From Verrucomicrobia subdivision 3 bacterium UBA693 (GTDB lineage: Bacteria > Verrucomicrobiota > Verrucomicrobiia > Limisphaerales > UBA8199), in contig DBMR01000085.1 of the NCBI GenBank assembly GCA_002298785.1, positions 1 to 46,775 of the forward strand: a stretch of 46,775 nucleotides of DNA, written 5' to 3'. Position 1 is the first letter of the stretch; every line of letters starts with the position of its first letter. The notes below the pieces were generated by a model. That model saw only the letters and a list, made by a program, of their open reading frames with translations. It made no database searches and was not told where the DNA came from. Shown here in pieces: positions 16,624 through 26,600 of the stretch. The position numbers and the translations under genes were made by a program.

Positions 16624-17085
16624 GCGTTTGCGAGGTATGGATGGCTTCAGCGGTCGTTTATAGTCGATCGCTTCTGGTTGCCTTCGCCCGGGCGCCTTGG
16701 CTCTGGTACACTTTGGCAGCGCTTATTTCGGGTCATTACAATGACCTTTGCTTACGAGCGCCGGTGCGATTGCTAATTGGAATTGAGACAGAAATCCAAC
16801 TGTCGGACAATACCACAAACGGGGGATTGGCCGCCGATCAGGTTGTTAGTGAGCGCTTACGGCAGTCGGAAAGAGAATGCTCGGAAAGAAGCGCCGTGAT
16901 GCTGGTCATTGCCAGAGATTTCCCCCGACTCCCCCTTTTTGGGGATAGTTTTTCCTTCAACCACCCATTAGAATTTTGCCGGACCTTCCCCGTGCCTTAA
17001 CGGTCTGGGATGGTCTGATTAAAACTTGAGTCAATAATCTAAACTGCGCCCTGGAAAGAGGCAAATAAAAACCGAGACAACCCAA
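16624..17085. promoter_or_regulatory. 462-bp divergent promoter region between two LamG genes
   Basis: Both flanking genes point away from this region. It contains a perfect palindrome at 16731-16746 and becomes AT-rich towards the rightward gene (about 17010-17075). I see no convincing -35/-10 pair or open frame. One shared region could co-regulate both surface proteins. Confidence 0.45.
16731..16746. promoter_or_regulatory. Perfect 16-bp inverted repeat, candidate operator
   Basis: GGTCATT-AC-AATGACC has two perfect 7-bp arms separated by two bases. It lies in the divergent region of the two LamG genes, 108 bp from the leftward ATG (16623) and 340 bp from the rightward one. A dimeric regulator site is plausible; the family is unknown. 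Confidence 0.4.
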
Positions 17086-20000
17086 ATGAAGAAGAAGCTA
17101 ATGTTGACCTCATTGCTGAACGCGACAGTGCTTGCCGGCACGCTGGCGATCAGCATGGTCGCCGCCAGTGGTGCGGACTATGCCACGACGCTGAAGAATC
17201 TCAATCCTATTGGCTATTGGCGACTGAATGAGCCGACACAGCCGGTCGTGCCCACCTATCCAATGACCAATTTCGGCACGGCAGGCGCTGTGGCAAACGG
17301 CACGTACTACGGTGTGCCGAGCCTGGGGCAACCCGGCGCGCTCGCTTCGGATGCCGACACCGCCGCCCAATTTGGCACGATCAGCAGTTACGCGGAAGTG
17401 CCTTACAGCACCGCTTTGAATCCGGCCACGTCGTTCACGGTCGAGTTCTGGGCCAAGCGGACTAACAGTGCCACGGCGACCGCCTCGGTGCTCTGCAATT
17501 TTGGCCCGAGCCGCAGCAATGGTTACCTGGTTTTTGCCGGCAACGCCGACTTGAAATGGACGTTCCGAACCTACAGCAACACTACTCGTGGCAGCTTGAT
17601 CTCCACAGCGGCGATTGTGCAGGACCAATGGACGCATGTCGTTTGCGTCCATGACGGCACTGGCACCGGCGCCAACTCGATTTACCTTGACGGCGTGCTT
17701 GACAGCACGCTCTCCCCCGCTCCCTATGTGCCGCAGGCCATCAGCAATATGCGCATTGGTATTGGGCCGAACAACGAAACACCGGCCTGGCCGTTCCCCG
17801 GGTTGCTCGATGATATTGCGATTTATTCATCCGCACTGACCCCGACCCAAATTGCGGCGCATTATGAAGCCGCCACAAACGCGGCTCCTGCCACGCCTTA
17901 CAAGACGTTGGTGCAGACCGATGGGGCGGTGACTTATTGGCGGTTGAATGAGCCGACCCTGCCGCTCTACGTGCCGTATGCCGCGACGAATTCTGGCACC
18001 CTCGGCAGCGCGCAGGATGGAAAATATTCCATGGTTGGGTCGACCACCGGTGGAACCGGTCCGGTCCGCCAGCAGTTCGCCGGTTTCGAATCCGACAACA
18101 AATCGGTGGCCTTGAATGGGACCAGTGGCCAGATCTCCATCCCCGGCTTCGCGAAGACCACGGATACCTGTACGATCACTGGCTGGATTAAACGTAACGG
18201 CACCCAGGTTGGCACTTCACCTTTCCTCTTCCAGCGTGCGACGGGTTCTCCGGCCACCGGATTGGTTGTGAATTTTACTGACCGTGTAGCCTATTCCTGG
18301 AACGACGATGCCGGCAGCTATAACTACAATCCCGGCGCCGATTTCTACATTCCTGACGGCGTCTGGACCTTTGCCGCATTAACAGTGACTTCTACCAACG
18401 CCACCATTTACATCGGTAGCACCAACGGCTTGAAATCCGCTACCCGCACCGCCGCCCATCAACCCCACGATTTCAGTGGCGGCCCCCTGGCCATCGGACA
18501 GGACACTGGCAGCACCACGCGCTTTGTCAAAGGCAACCTTGATGAAATAGCCATCTTCGATCAGGCTCTCGATTATTCTGCGATCTCGAACCTCTTCTAC
18601 GCGGCTACGCCCGCCATCCCCTTGGTGACCCGGACCTTGGATCCGCTGTATGAAGGCATGACCGTCACGTTCTCTGCCTTCGGAGTCGGCGGCACCCCAG
18701 TGACTTACCAATGGCGCAAGGACGGCAGCAACCTTTCCGGGAAGACCTCCAGCACGCTGGTCCTGAATAGTGTGACTGTCGCCTCCTCTGGCAATTACGA
18801 CGTCGTGGTGACAGGCGGTGCCCTCTCGGTTACCAGTGCCGTGTCCGCCATCACTATTGTGGCTGGTCCCCCGGTCATCGTCCAACAACCGGTCTCTATC
18901 ACCCGCTTTGAAGGCGCCGTTGCGACGTTCTCAGTGGCTAACCAGGGTAGCACGCCCTGGAGTTTTCAATGGAAAAAGGGAGGCACCGCCATTACTGGTG
19001 CTACGGCGTCCAGTTATACGATTCCGGTGGTGCATACTGCGGATGCCGGCAGTTACACGGTTACCATCACCAATCCTTTAGGCTCTACTAACAGCGCGGC
19101 CGCAACGCTAACCATCCTGCCAGGGGACAATTATGCAACCCAAATGGCGTATAGCGGTGCGGGTGCTTATTGGCAGCTAAATGAAAAGAGCGGCACTGTC
19201 GCTTACGACTACATTGGTGGTCTCAACTGCACCATTGCCGGCGTGATCACGAACAACGTGGTTTCAGTGCGACCCCCGACCTACGCCGGTTACAGTGCCA
19301 CCAATACGTGTTTTGCCTTCGCGGGGGGCAACACCAGTGACGGTCTCTCGACCCCGACTCTGCTCAACTTCACCAATACCTCGATAACGATGGCCGCTTG
19401 GGTCATGCCCTACAGCGGACTCCTGGCCGTGACCTCAGACGTCAATTTCGTCGCCAATGCCGGTGGTATGGGCATTAACTCAGCGGGTACCGACGGCAAG
19501 GTCCGCGCCCACCCGCTCTGGGGTAGCGACACCGGGTTGACGTTCTCCTTTGACACTTGGAACTACGTTGTAGTGATCTGGACCCCGAACGGGCAGACTT
19601 TCTACCTGGACAACGGCGATGGCAGTGGTCTGCGCACTAGCACCGTTGGTGGAACCATCGACCCGAACACCTGGAAAGGAACCCCGTTCTACATCGGTCG
19701 GCAAGCCGGCCGGACGGATCGCGGCTGGCCAGGCCAAATCGATGAACTGGCGCTGTTTGACCGGGCGCTGACACCGTCGGAAGTTACGAATCTGTATGTT
19801 AACGCGATCAAGGGGCCAACTGCGCCGAGCATCATTGCCCAGCCGCAGTCGCAGACGGTTCTGGCCGGCACGCCGGTTTCATTCACGGTTGGTGTACTCG
19901 GTTCTTTGCCGATGAGCTTCCAGTGGCGTCATGCGGGCGTCAATCTGCCCGGCGCTACCGCGAATTCGTTGACGATCGCGAGCCCGAGTTACACCGACGC

Positions 20001-20970
20001 GGGCACTTATGACGTTGTTGTTTCTAACGGCATCGGAAGTCCGGCGACCAGTGCTGCCGCTATCCTGACCGTGCAGGCGCCGGCAACCTATGCCTATCTG
20101 ACCAATGACTTGGTGCTGCATCTCCGATTCGACGGCGATTACCTGGACACCTCTGGGCGCACTAATGATGCAATGGCCCCGTACCTTCCTCCGGCATTCC
20201 TCGGCGGCAAGATCGGGCAAGGTGTCCACATCGCCTCCACGACTGGCAATGACAACCAATATCTTCAAGTCACAGACGTAGCCGGTGATCTCGTGTTCAA
20301 CGAATCTGCCAGCTTCAGTGTGGGATATTGGGTCCGTTACACGGCCGGTTTCAACGACACTCCGATCATTGGTAATGCGATCAATTCAACGTACCAGCTC
20401 GGGTGGGTGTTTACCGATAGCGACCCCGCCGGAAAGGTTGAGTACTCTTTGGTAAGCCCCCCCAGTGGCGGCCTCTACGTCCGGAACCCGGTGCCGGGCT
20501 GCCCGGTTATCAACAATGGCGCTTGGCATCACGTCCTTGGTGTGGTTGATCGGGCCAGCGGCATGGCTTCCGTTTATGTAGATGGCGCCATTGCCGGTTC
20601 CTGGTCCATCGCCGGCTTGGGTAGCCTCGATTCCGGTAATGCAGTGACGATCGGGCAGGATCCGCTTGGTAACTACGGCAGCGCCACGTTTGATATGGAC
20701 GACCTCGGGATCTGGCGTCGCGCCCTCACGCCGGGTGAGGCGTCGGGTATCTATGCTGCCGGTCAAATCGGTCAGAGCTTTGACGTCAAGGGGCCGATGC
20801 GCTTGACTCTCCAGACCTCTGGGAGCGGACTGGAACTCATCTGGTCGTCTGGCACGTTGGAATCCGCCGACAATGTGGGCGGTCCTTACAACACGGTAGT
20901 CGGAGCGGCGGCGCCTTACTACAAAGTGCCTGCCGGAGCCGACAAGAAGTTCTATCGCGTCAAGCTCTAA
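17086..20970 (+). CDS. Giant secreted LamG/Ig-like protein
   Basis: A 1294-residue protein with a Sec signal peptide (MKKKLMLTSLLNATVLAGTLAISMVAASGA). Four LamG/concanavalin-like domains (about 31-265, 275-505, 685-900, 1000-1230) each carry YWRLNE-type starts and LDE(I/L)A(I/L)(Y/F)xxAL ends. They are interleaved with three Ig-like domains (about 515-595, 598-680, 905-990) with YQWRKDGSNLSG and FQWKKGGTAITGA signatures. The last ~65 residues form a short module with LELIWSSGTLESADNVGGPY and the terminal KKFYRVKL. The architecture suggests a glycan- or surface-binding extracellular protein. It is divergent from a shorter protein of the same build and is followed by a strong terminator. Confidence 0.85.
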   Translation: MKKKLMLTSLLNATVLAGTLAISMVAASGADYATTLKNLNPIGYWRLNEPTQPVVPTYPMTNFGTAGAVANGTYYGVPSLGQPGALASDADTAAQFGTISSYAEVPYSTALNPATSFTVEFWAKRTNSATATASVLCNFGPSRSNGYLVFAGNADLKWTFRTYSNTTRGSLISTAAIVQDQWTHVVCVHDGTGTGANSIYLDGVLDSTLSPAPYVPQAISNMRIGIGPNNETPAWPFPGLLDDIAIYSSALTPTQIAAHYEAATNAAPATPYKTLVQTDGAVTYWRLNEPTLPLYVPYAATNSGTLGSAQDGKYSMVGSTTGGTGPVRQQFAGFESDNKSVALNGTSGQISIPGFAKTTDTCTITGWIKRNGTQVGTSPFLFQRATGSPATGLVVNFTDRVAYSWNDDAGSYNYNPGADFYIPDGVWTFAALTVTSTNATIYIGSTNGLKSATRTAAHQPHDFSGGPLAIGQDTGSTTRFVKGNLDEIAIFDQALDYSAISNLFYAATPAIPLVTRTLDPLYEGMTVTFSAFGVGGTPVTYQWRKDGSNLSGKTSSTLVLNSVTVASSGNYDVVVTGGALSVTSAVSAITIVAGPPVIVQQPVSITRFEGAVATFSVANQGSTPWSFQWKKGGTAITGATASSYTIPVVHTADAGSYTVTITNPLGSTNSAAATLTILPGDNYATQMAYSGAGAYWQLNEKSGTVAYDYIGGLNCTIAGVITNNVVSVRPPTYAGYSATNTCFAFAGGNTSDGLSTPTLLNFTNTSITMAAWVMPYSGLLAVTSDVNFVANAGGMGINSAGTDGKVRAHPLWGSDTGLTFSFDTWNYVVVIWTPNGQTFYLDNGDGSGLRTSTVGGTIDPNTWKGTPFYIGRQAGRTDRGWPGQIDELALFDRALTPSEVTNLYVNAIKGPTAPSIIAQPQSQTVLAGTPVSFTVGVLGSLPMSFQWRHAGVNLPGATANSLTIASPSYTDAGTYDVVVSNGIGSPATSAAAILTVQAPATYAYLTNDLVLHLRFDGDYLDTSGRTNDAMAPYLPPAFLGGKIGQGVHIASTTGNDNQYLQVTDVAGDLVFNESASFSVGYWVRYTAGFNDTPIIGNAINSTYQLGWVFTDSDPAGKVEYSLVSPPSGGLYVRNPVPGCPVINNGAWHHVLGVVDRASGMASVYVDGAIAGSWSIAGLGSLDSGNAVTIGQDPLGNYGSATFDMDDLGIWRRALTPGEASGIYAAGQIGQSFDVKGPMRLTLQTSGSGLELIWSSGTLESADNVGGPYNTVVGAAAPYYKVPAGADKKFYRVKL

Positions 20971-21032
20971 GGCTCAGTCCAGGCGAAGGCAACTTCAGGT
21001 TGCCTTGGACCTGACGGGTTAAGCAGTCTACA

Positions 21033-21070
21033 CACGCGGCCGGGAAGCAATTTCCGGCCGCGTGCTTCGT
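21033..21070 (+). terminator. Intrinsic terminator of the giant LamG gene
   Basis: CACGCGGCCGG pairs perfectly with CCGGCCGCGTG across a loop containing GAAGCAATTT, followed by CTTCGTTTT. It lies about 60 bp after the stop codon and shares CACGCGGCCGGG with the hairpin behind the other LamG gene. Confidence 0.75.
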
Positions 21071-21162
21071 TTTGGCCAGAATCAAAGAACGCATTCGGTG
21101 GGCGGTTTGGGCGGTGGCATTTTGTAGAGTGCAAAAATCTCTCGGCGTCGTATAGTGCCGCG

Positions 21163-21540
21163 GTGCGAGTGTTAACCAGGAAAAGAATCGCTGTAGCGTT
21201 CGCCGTGGCCTTGGTAGCTGACGCGGTGCAGATTGGTTTAGGACCGTTGGGATGGGCATTGCCGGACGAAGTGATCGATGTCATCGCCATGGTGGCCGCC
21301 ACCTTGACCCTGGGTTTTCACCCGCTCTTTCTGCCTACTTTTGTGCTGGAGATGTTCCCGGTTGCGGACATGTTGCCCACTTGGACTGCTTGTGTGGCAG
21401 CGGTTGTCTTCTTGCGCCGGCGCAGTCAACCCGCTCCGGTGCCCCCGGTCACGACCGATCCAGGCGGCCCCGTCTATTCAGAAAGCGGCGAGCGTCTCCC
21501 ACCCCCGGCAAAGGAACCCAAGCGCGTTGACGTGCCTTGA
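21163..21540 (+). CDS. Small membrane protein, unknown function
   Basis: A 125-residue protein starting at GTG. Two or three hydrophobic segments are visible (AVAFAVALVADAVQIGLGPLGWAL; VIDVIAMVAATLTLGFHPLFLPTFVLEMFPVADML; WTACVAAVVFL), followed by RRR and a Pro-rich cytoplasmic tail with SESGERLPPPAKEPKRVDVP. I do not recognise the family. The hydrophobic pattern and positive-inside signal (RRR after the last helix) support a real protein. It follows the LamG terminator and is convergent with the lipoprotein gene. Confidence 0.6.
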   Translation: MRVLTRKRIAVAFAVALVADAVQIGLGPLGWALPDEVIDVIAMVAATLTLGFHPLFLPTFVLEMFPVADMLPTWTACVAAVVFLRRRSQPAPVPPVTTDPGGPVYSESGERLPPPAKEPKRVDVP

Positions 21541-21676
21541 TTGCGGAAGGATGTCTTCACTGTAGCTTCTGTCGAGAGCGGAGGCATGACGACAAACTCA
21601 CGTGGTCAGCGCTCGGCGAGCTGCCGACATTACATTGGACCCAGACGTGGGGCGGACCGTGTCCGTCTTATACGAC

Positions 21677-22225
21677 TTACCAGGACGTTTCTGAATCCTG
21701 GTATTTTTTGGCCGCGTTATTGAGGCCCTTGACGATCTGGCGTGCTTCCTCTTCCGAGGCGTCCGGGGTGAAGATCAGCAGGCCGTCTTTGATGGGCTGC
21801 CCGATTTTTGGGGCGGCTAGCCAGCGTTCCTCATTCGGTTCGACTGCCGGGGGAGCGACGAACTGGGAAAAGATGACCACGCGCCGACCGCGGTTCGCGG
21901 TGGTGTATTCCTCCAACAGCCACGAGCCTTTGCGGTCAAATTGGATCTGGATCGCAAAACCGCCCATGACTTCCACCATCTTGGCCTCTTTCACGTGGTA
22001 TTCGGTCAGAAGCGGATTACGGTCAATTTGCACTTTGATGGGGTTAGCGCGGAAGACCGTGGCGCTGGTGCTGCGGTCGGAGGCGTCCTTTTTGGTTTCA
22101 CCGTGAACGCGCAGGGAAGTGAGCGCGCTGTCGCGCTTGCCTTCCGGCGACTTGCAGCCGGCGGACAGGACCACCGCCAAAACGAGCGGGAAATAGATAT
22201 TGAATCGGTTCGCCCAAATCTTCAT
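21677..22225 (-). CDS. Putative lipoprotein with a SecD-P1-like C-terminal segment
   Basis: About 182 residues from ATG 22225. The lipoprotein signal peptide ends in the lipobox LSAGC (MKIWANRFNIYFPLVLAVVLSAGCKSPEG). The body has a beta-rich part (VKEAKMVEVMGGFAIQIQFDRKGSWLLEEYT) and a C-terminal segment IKDGLLIFTPDASEEEARQIVKGLNNAAKK. The EYxVKEA...FDRKG pattern resembles the periplasmic domain of SecD-type proteins, but this is weak. The open frame extends further upstream, but only this start gives a lipoprotein signal. Its 5' end lies 43 bp from the divergent 40-residue gene, so promoters must overlap coding sequence. Confidence 0.65.
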   Translation of the reverse strand: MKIWANRFNIYFPLVLAVVLSAGCKSPEGKRDSALTSLRVHGETKKDASDRSTSATVFRANPIKVQIDRNPLLTEYHVKEAKMVEVMGGFAIQIQFDRKGSWLLEEYTTANRGRRVVIFSQFVAPPAVEPNEERWLAAPKIGQPIKDGLLIFTPDASEEEARQIVKGLNNAAKKYQDSETSW

Positions 22226-22268
22226 AGTGATTAAACAATCGCAACGAATTGCCAAAGTAAAGATCGAT

Positions 22269-22391
22269 ATGAGCAAGCAATATAATAAAGCAGAAAAGCG
22301 CAGCCGTCGTAAGAGCTACATCAAGCGCAAACAGGCAGCCGTCAAGACCAAGGCGGCCTCCAAGACTGCCGCTAAAGCGCAGGCCGCTTAG
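22269..22391 (+). CDS. 40-residue highly basic small protein
   Basis: From ATG 22269 the product starts MSKQYNKAEKRSRRKSYIKR and ends in a Lys/Ala-rich tail (KTKAASKTAAKAQAA). About a third of residues are Lys or Arg and there is no membrane segment, so nucleic acid or ribosome binding is likely. The MSKQYNK start followed by a basic helix looks like a conserved family; that is my impression, not a search result. The reading frame is longer upstream, but the basic protein begins here. It is followed by two strong hairpins, and its direct downstream neighbour is the putative large RNA. Confidence 0.6.
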   Translation: MSKQYNKAEKRSRRKSYIKRKQAAVKTKAASKTAAKAQAA

Positions 22392-22412
22392 CGCGCGCTG
22401 GTGCCTGGCTGC

Positions 22413-22470
22413 GACCCCGGTTGGCCGGGGTCTTCGAGAAAACCACCCGTTCAGGTGGTTTTTTTGTTTT
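22413..22470 (+). terminator. Tandem hairpin terminator after the small basic gene
   Basis: The first hairpin is GACCCCGG-TTGG-CCGGGGTC (22413-22432, perfect 8 bp). The second is AACCACC-CGTTCA-GGTGGTT (22441-22460, perfect) followed by TTTTTGTTTT. The second is a textbook intrinsic terminator and isolates the RNA region downstream from the small gene. Confidence 0.88.
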
Positions 22471-22652
22471 TAGGGTGGAACGCAAAAAATTTGGCCGCGC
22501 AAGATATTCACCACCGGGGATTTGAGACTGGCTCGGTCGGTGAATAACTTTCCCGAGGACTGGTAAAATTGCTTGATTTCCTAGCAAAATCGCAAGTGCT
22601 GGCGTCGGTGATGGATGGGCCAGCGGTGAACAACTGTGTGTATAAGTTTTTG

Positions 22653-22680
22653 TTGTTGGAATGGTTGCTTGTGTTATTAT
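22653..22680 (+). promoter_or_regulatory. Sigma70-like promoter for the large RNA
   Basis: TTGTTG at 22653-22658 and TATTAT at 22675-22680 are 16 bp apart, in an AT-rich pocket of an otherwise GC-rich genome. The predicted start is about 22687, at the 5' edge of the structured region. The 190 bp between the upstream terminator and this element hold no other signal that I can see. Confidence 0.6.
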
Positions 22681-22686
22681 GTTAGC

Positions 22687-23550
22687 AGTTCATTGAAAGA
22701 ACCGAGGTGGGTGACGGCGGTCAACAGGTTGCCGTTGCGCGCTTCAGGGATAATCCCAGGCGACTGGGGAAAGGCTGAGCCAGGCTGGTTGGTTTAGCCC
22801 CTCCGGGCCGGTTCCGAAAGGAGCGGGCGCAGAGGCAGGATTCACCAGTTCCTCTGGCGATGTTCGCGCATCGTCAGTAATCGCGAAAAAGGGACTGAGC
22901 GGCCCAGGAACGATGAGAAACCGTTCCGAGCCGAGTCAAGTAGTCCGGGCGGGTTTCGAGCCCGGGCGAATCGCAGTTACCAGAGGGTAAAGGTTGCTAC
23001 TGTGTATCAGCACGGGCGCGAGGCTCTGGCGGTCCTGAGAGGGATCAGCCAAAACCAAAGACGCTGAAAGGCGGGACAAAAAGAGCGTGCGTTCCGGGGA
23101 GGACAGGTGGTCCGGGCAAGACCCTTGAAAACCTTCCGGCAGTCGGCGATGTGAAAAAACAGCACCGCTGACCTGTGAGTGAAAAGGCGACCTGAGAGTT
23201 AAGAGGCGAGACCCGTGGCGCGGGGCTAACGCGCGGCTAAACGCCGTGGCCGACCCTGAGCTAAATGGTGAAGACGCGGGATAGCAGTCACAGACGTGTC
23301 TTTACCTGGTTTGCAAGCCGGTGGCGCAACCACCAGTCGAAGCGAGCTGAAAAGCCTCACTCAAAATCCAGTGGTCGAAAGGCGCTGGACGGCCCTGCTA
23401 CGAGGCCGGTGACTCCGCTTGCCGTGGAGAATAGCGTCGGGAAGCTGGCAGCCAATGCGGCGCCTAATGCCAGCACGGGAAAGAGAGCATGGCGAACTCC
23501 CATCCCCCATTTAGTCCCTGTCGGGCCCTAAAAAGCCTGGCAGGGACTTT
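22687..23550 (+). ncRNA. Large structured RNA candidate (~860 nt), family not recognised
   Basis: Neither strand has a credible protein gene over this stretch, yet it is dense in perfect or near-perfect hairpins: 22714-22735, 22830-22856, 22858-22873, 22907-22927, 22945-22965, 22977-22990, 23142-23172, 23218-23234, 23320-23334, 23367-23389 (7 bp with one G-U) and 23444-23474 (7 bp perfect). GAAA-containing loops and A-rich single-stranded junctions recur. It is bounded by a promoter-like element and a terminator hairpin. A possible closing helix pairs GGTGGG (22706-22711) with CCCATC (23499-23504). Parts of 23180-23260 faintly recall RNase P RNA (GTGAAA, TAAGAG, GCTAAAC, in order), but the universal P4 and 3' motifs are missing and it is twice the size. 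It is not tmRNA, SRP RNA, 6S RNA or a group II intron by the motifs I know. Confidence 0.62.
23513..23550 (+). terminator. Terminator-like hairpin at the 3' end of the large RNA
   Basis: AGTCCCTG (23513-23520) pairs perfectly with CAGGGACT (23541-23548), with a further GGGC/GCC pairing inside and a short T-run plus AT-rich sequence (TTATGTTATTA) after it. It marks the probable 3' end of the RNA, about 147 bp before the CotH-LTD gene. Confidence 0.65.
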
Positions 23551-23696
23551 ATGTTATTAGGTTTGCATTTCGCCTTTCCTTATCGTGCGAATCCCCATAG
23601 CCTCGTTACGGTGAGCAAGTTTTTCTGTCGCGCCGGAAGCAAATTGAACTCTTCAAAGTGGCGTTGGCAGGATTGGTGCTCTTTTCTCCGCTTTTT

Positions 23697-26600
23697 ATGA
23701 GTCGTACTCTCTTTTGCAGACGCATTTGCCTGGCGCTCGTCCTTGGTTTTTCTGGTTTCTCGAATGGTGCCAAAGCCGCGGTGGTGATCAACGAAATCAT
23801 GTATCATCCACCCCCGGCGGTTCCCGAAGCGCCGGCTAAAGAGTGGCTGGAACTTTATAATACCGGTGCCCAATCCCAAAACCTCTCCAATTGGAGCCTG
23901 AGGGGTGTCTCCTACCTCTTTACCAACGCCGTCATACCGGCCAACGGCTGGCTGGTGGTGGCAGCCAATCCCGAGGTGTTTAAGACCAATTATCCGGGAG
24001 TAACAAATGTGGTGGGAGGATGGGTGGGGAAGTTGCGCAACAGTGGTGAGACTGTGGAGTTGGTGGACAATTCTGGTCAGAAAGTGGACAGCGTAACTTT
24101 TTCCAGCGAGGGTGATTGGGCGGTGCGCCGAGTTGGGGAGCCGTACGCAGGCCAACCGTCCTGGTGGTCGGGATGGGAATGGACCACACCGGCAGACGGA
24201 GGCGGGTGTTCCCTGGAATTAATCCACTCCGGCGTTTCCACGAAGTACGGACAGAACTGGGCTGCGAGTGCGATTCTGGGAGGCACCCCCGGCCAAGCTA
24301 ATTCTATCGCCACCAACCATCTGGCGCCGATCATCACCGAAGTACACCATTTTCCGCTCATTCCGCGCGCCACCAACAGTTTAACCATTACGGCACGCCT
24401 GATCCCCGAGCCCGGCGCCACCGCGTCCGCGCAGCTCTTTTACCGGGTGGATGGAGCGGCCGGCTTTTCCGCGACCGCCATGCTCGACGACGGTTTGCAC
24501 GGGGACGGAGTCGCCGGGGATGGCATGTTTGGGGCGTTTTTACCCGCCCAACCGGACAAGACCATCGTGGAATTCTACGTGAGGGCCGTGGATGGTGGCG
24601 GGCGCTCGCGCACCTGGCCTGGGCCGACGGACGATGCCGGCACCCAGGGAGCCAACGCGTTGTACCAAGTGGATGAACTCGCCTATTCCGGTTCACAACC
24701 CCTTTATCGCTTGATCATCAAGGCGGCGGAGTGGAGTGCCTGGGTGAACCTCATGGATAATGTCAGCAATGGCCGCTACAGCGACGCGGCCATGAACGCC
24801 ACGGTCGTTCGCATTGATGGCACGGGAACCGAGGCGCGTTATTTGGCGTCGGTGCGGAATCGTGGCGCTGGGACACGCGCCGCCCATCCGCATAATCTTC
24901 ACCTGGCGATCCCGAGGGACAACCCGCTGCAAAATGTCACCCGGCTCGATTTCAACACGCGCACGGTCCATGCCCAGGTTGCCGGGAACGCGCTCTTCAA
25001 TGCCGCTAGTATGTTGAATGCCTTCGGAACTCCGGCGCAAGTCAGGGTCAATGGCAGAAACCTGGCCAATGCCACTCCAACCGGCGACCTGGATTCGTAT
25101 CAGTTCGGCTCCTATTATTGCTTCGAGCCGTACGACTCCGATTGGTCGGCGCGGCATGTGCCTCTAGACGGCGGCGGGAACGTCTACAAAGGCACTTGGT
25201 ACCTGGATAATGTTCAACTCCTCAACGGTGCCACGCTTGCATACCTGGGCACGAACCCGGTGGCTTACAAGCAGGAGTATTCGATCACGGGCCCGACCTC
25301 CGCTACCGGGCCGTATTCCAAACAGAGCAATACTTCCGAAGATGATTGGTCGGACCTGATTCAACTCACTTTGGCGCTTTCCACCAATACACCCGATTCC
25401 AACTACCTGGCTGCGGTGCAGTCGGTCGTGAACCTCGACCAGTGGCTGCCGCACCTCGCGATGCACTCTCTTTTGATTAACATGGAGACCACGCTTGCGA
25501 CGGGGGTGGGGGACGATTATTCCATGTATCGCGGAGTCGCTGATCCGCGTTTCAACCTTTTGCCACACGATTCGGACACGGTGCTTGGGCAGGGCGATTC
25601 CGCCCCGGATTATGCCCGCTCGGTCTTTAAGGCCTGTGATTTGCCGGTGTTCGAGCGCTTGCTAAAGCATCCGCAAGTGGCGCCCCGGTATTACCGTGCG
25701 CTTTATGTTTTGGCGCAGGGATTGATGCACCCCACCAATTCCGCGAAGGTTCTTGACCAGACACTGAGCGGTTGGGTTCCGAGTTCTTACATCCAGAACA
25801 TGAAGGACGCTGCCGCCCAGCGCTGGACGAATTTGCTTAACCAAATCCCGCTGGCCTTGACGGCACAATCGACGTTGCCGGTGACGAGTGGTTATCCGCG
25901 CAGCACGGTGCCCACCGCGAGCCTCTCTGGCAAAGCCAACGTCCTGCGCACCGCCGAGGTGTGGGTGAACGGCCAGAAAGCCGGTTACACGCCCTGGCAA
26001 GGGGCGTGGAGCGCTTCCGCAGTCGCGCTTACCCCTGGGATCAACCGCGTCTTGGTGCAATCTCTGGATACCAACGGCGTGGAATTCGCCCGTGCTTTCC
26101 TGGACGTCTGGTTTGATGACGGCACGACGACCACGGTCGGCGGTACTTTGGCTGCAAGCGCCACCTGGTCTGCCGCGAATGGTCCGTACCTGGTGTCCAG
26201 CAGCCTCACCATTCCGTCTGGGATGACGCTCACAATCGAGCCCGGCACCACGGTTTATCTCGGTTCCGGCGTCAACCTCTCGGTGGCTGACGGCGGTCGG
26301 TTGCTGGCCGAAGGCACGCCTAATCAACCTATTCGTTTTACTGTCGCGCCCGGCAGCGGGGTTGCCTGGGGCGGACTCACGGTCAACGGTTCCGTCGGAT
26401 CGCCGGAAACCATCATTCGAAACGCGTTCTTCGATGGCAACGGGGCCACCTGCATTGAGGCTGCCGGTGGGACGATTTGGCTGGAGCACGTGAGTTTTGG
26501 CACCACGACGCAGCAGTATGTGTCGTTGGATGGCGCTTCATTCCTGATCGATGGTTGCGTGTTTCCCAGCGCCACCACTCAATTCGAATTGCTTCATGGC

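Noticed and set aside
22930..22975. tRNA-like T arm (GGGTTTCGAGCCC)
   Set aside because: The T-loop-like sequence is part of a larger CCGGGC/GCCCGG hairpin, and no acceptor, D or anticodon arm can be built around it.
23142..23260. Possible RNase P RNA (rnpB) core in the structured region
   Set aside because: GTGAAA, TAAGAG, GCTAAAC and GAGCTAAAT occur in the order seen in the RNase P specificity domain, but the near-universal GGAAAGTCC-type P4 strand and the ACAGAA...GGCTTA 3' motif are missing, the supporting helices do not form, and the region is about twice the normal size. A covariance-model search would decide.
23265..23531. 88-codon open frame inside the structured RNA region
   Set aside because: Composition is Arg/Ser/Pro-rich and without fold signals, it spans several predicted stems, has no ribosome binding site and resembles no family. 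It looks like a chance frame in GC-rich RNA-coding DNA.
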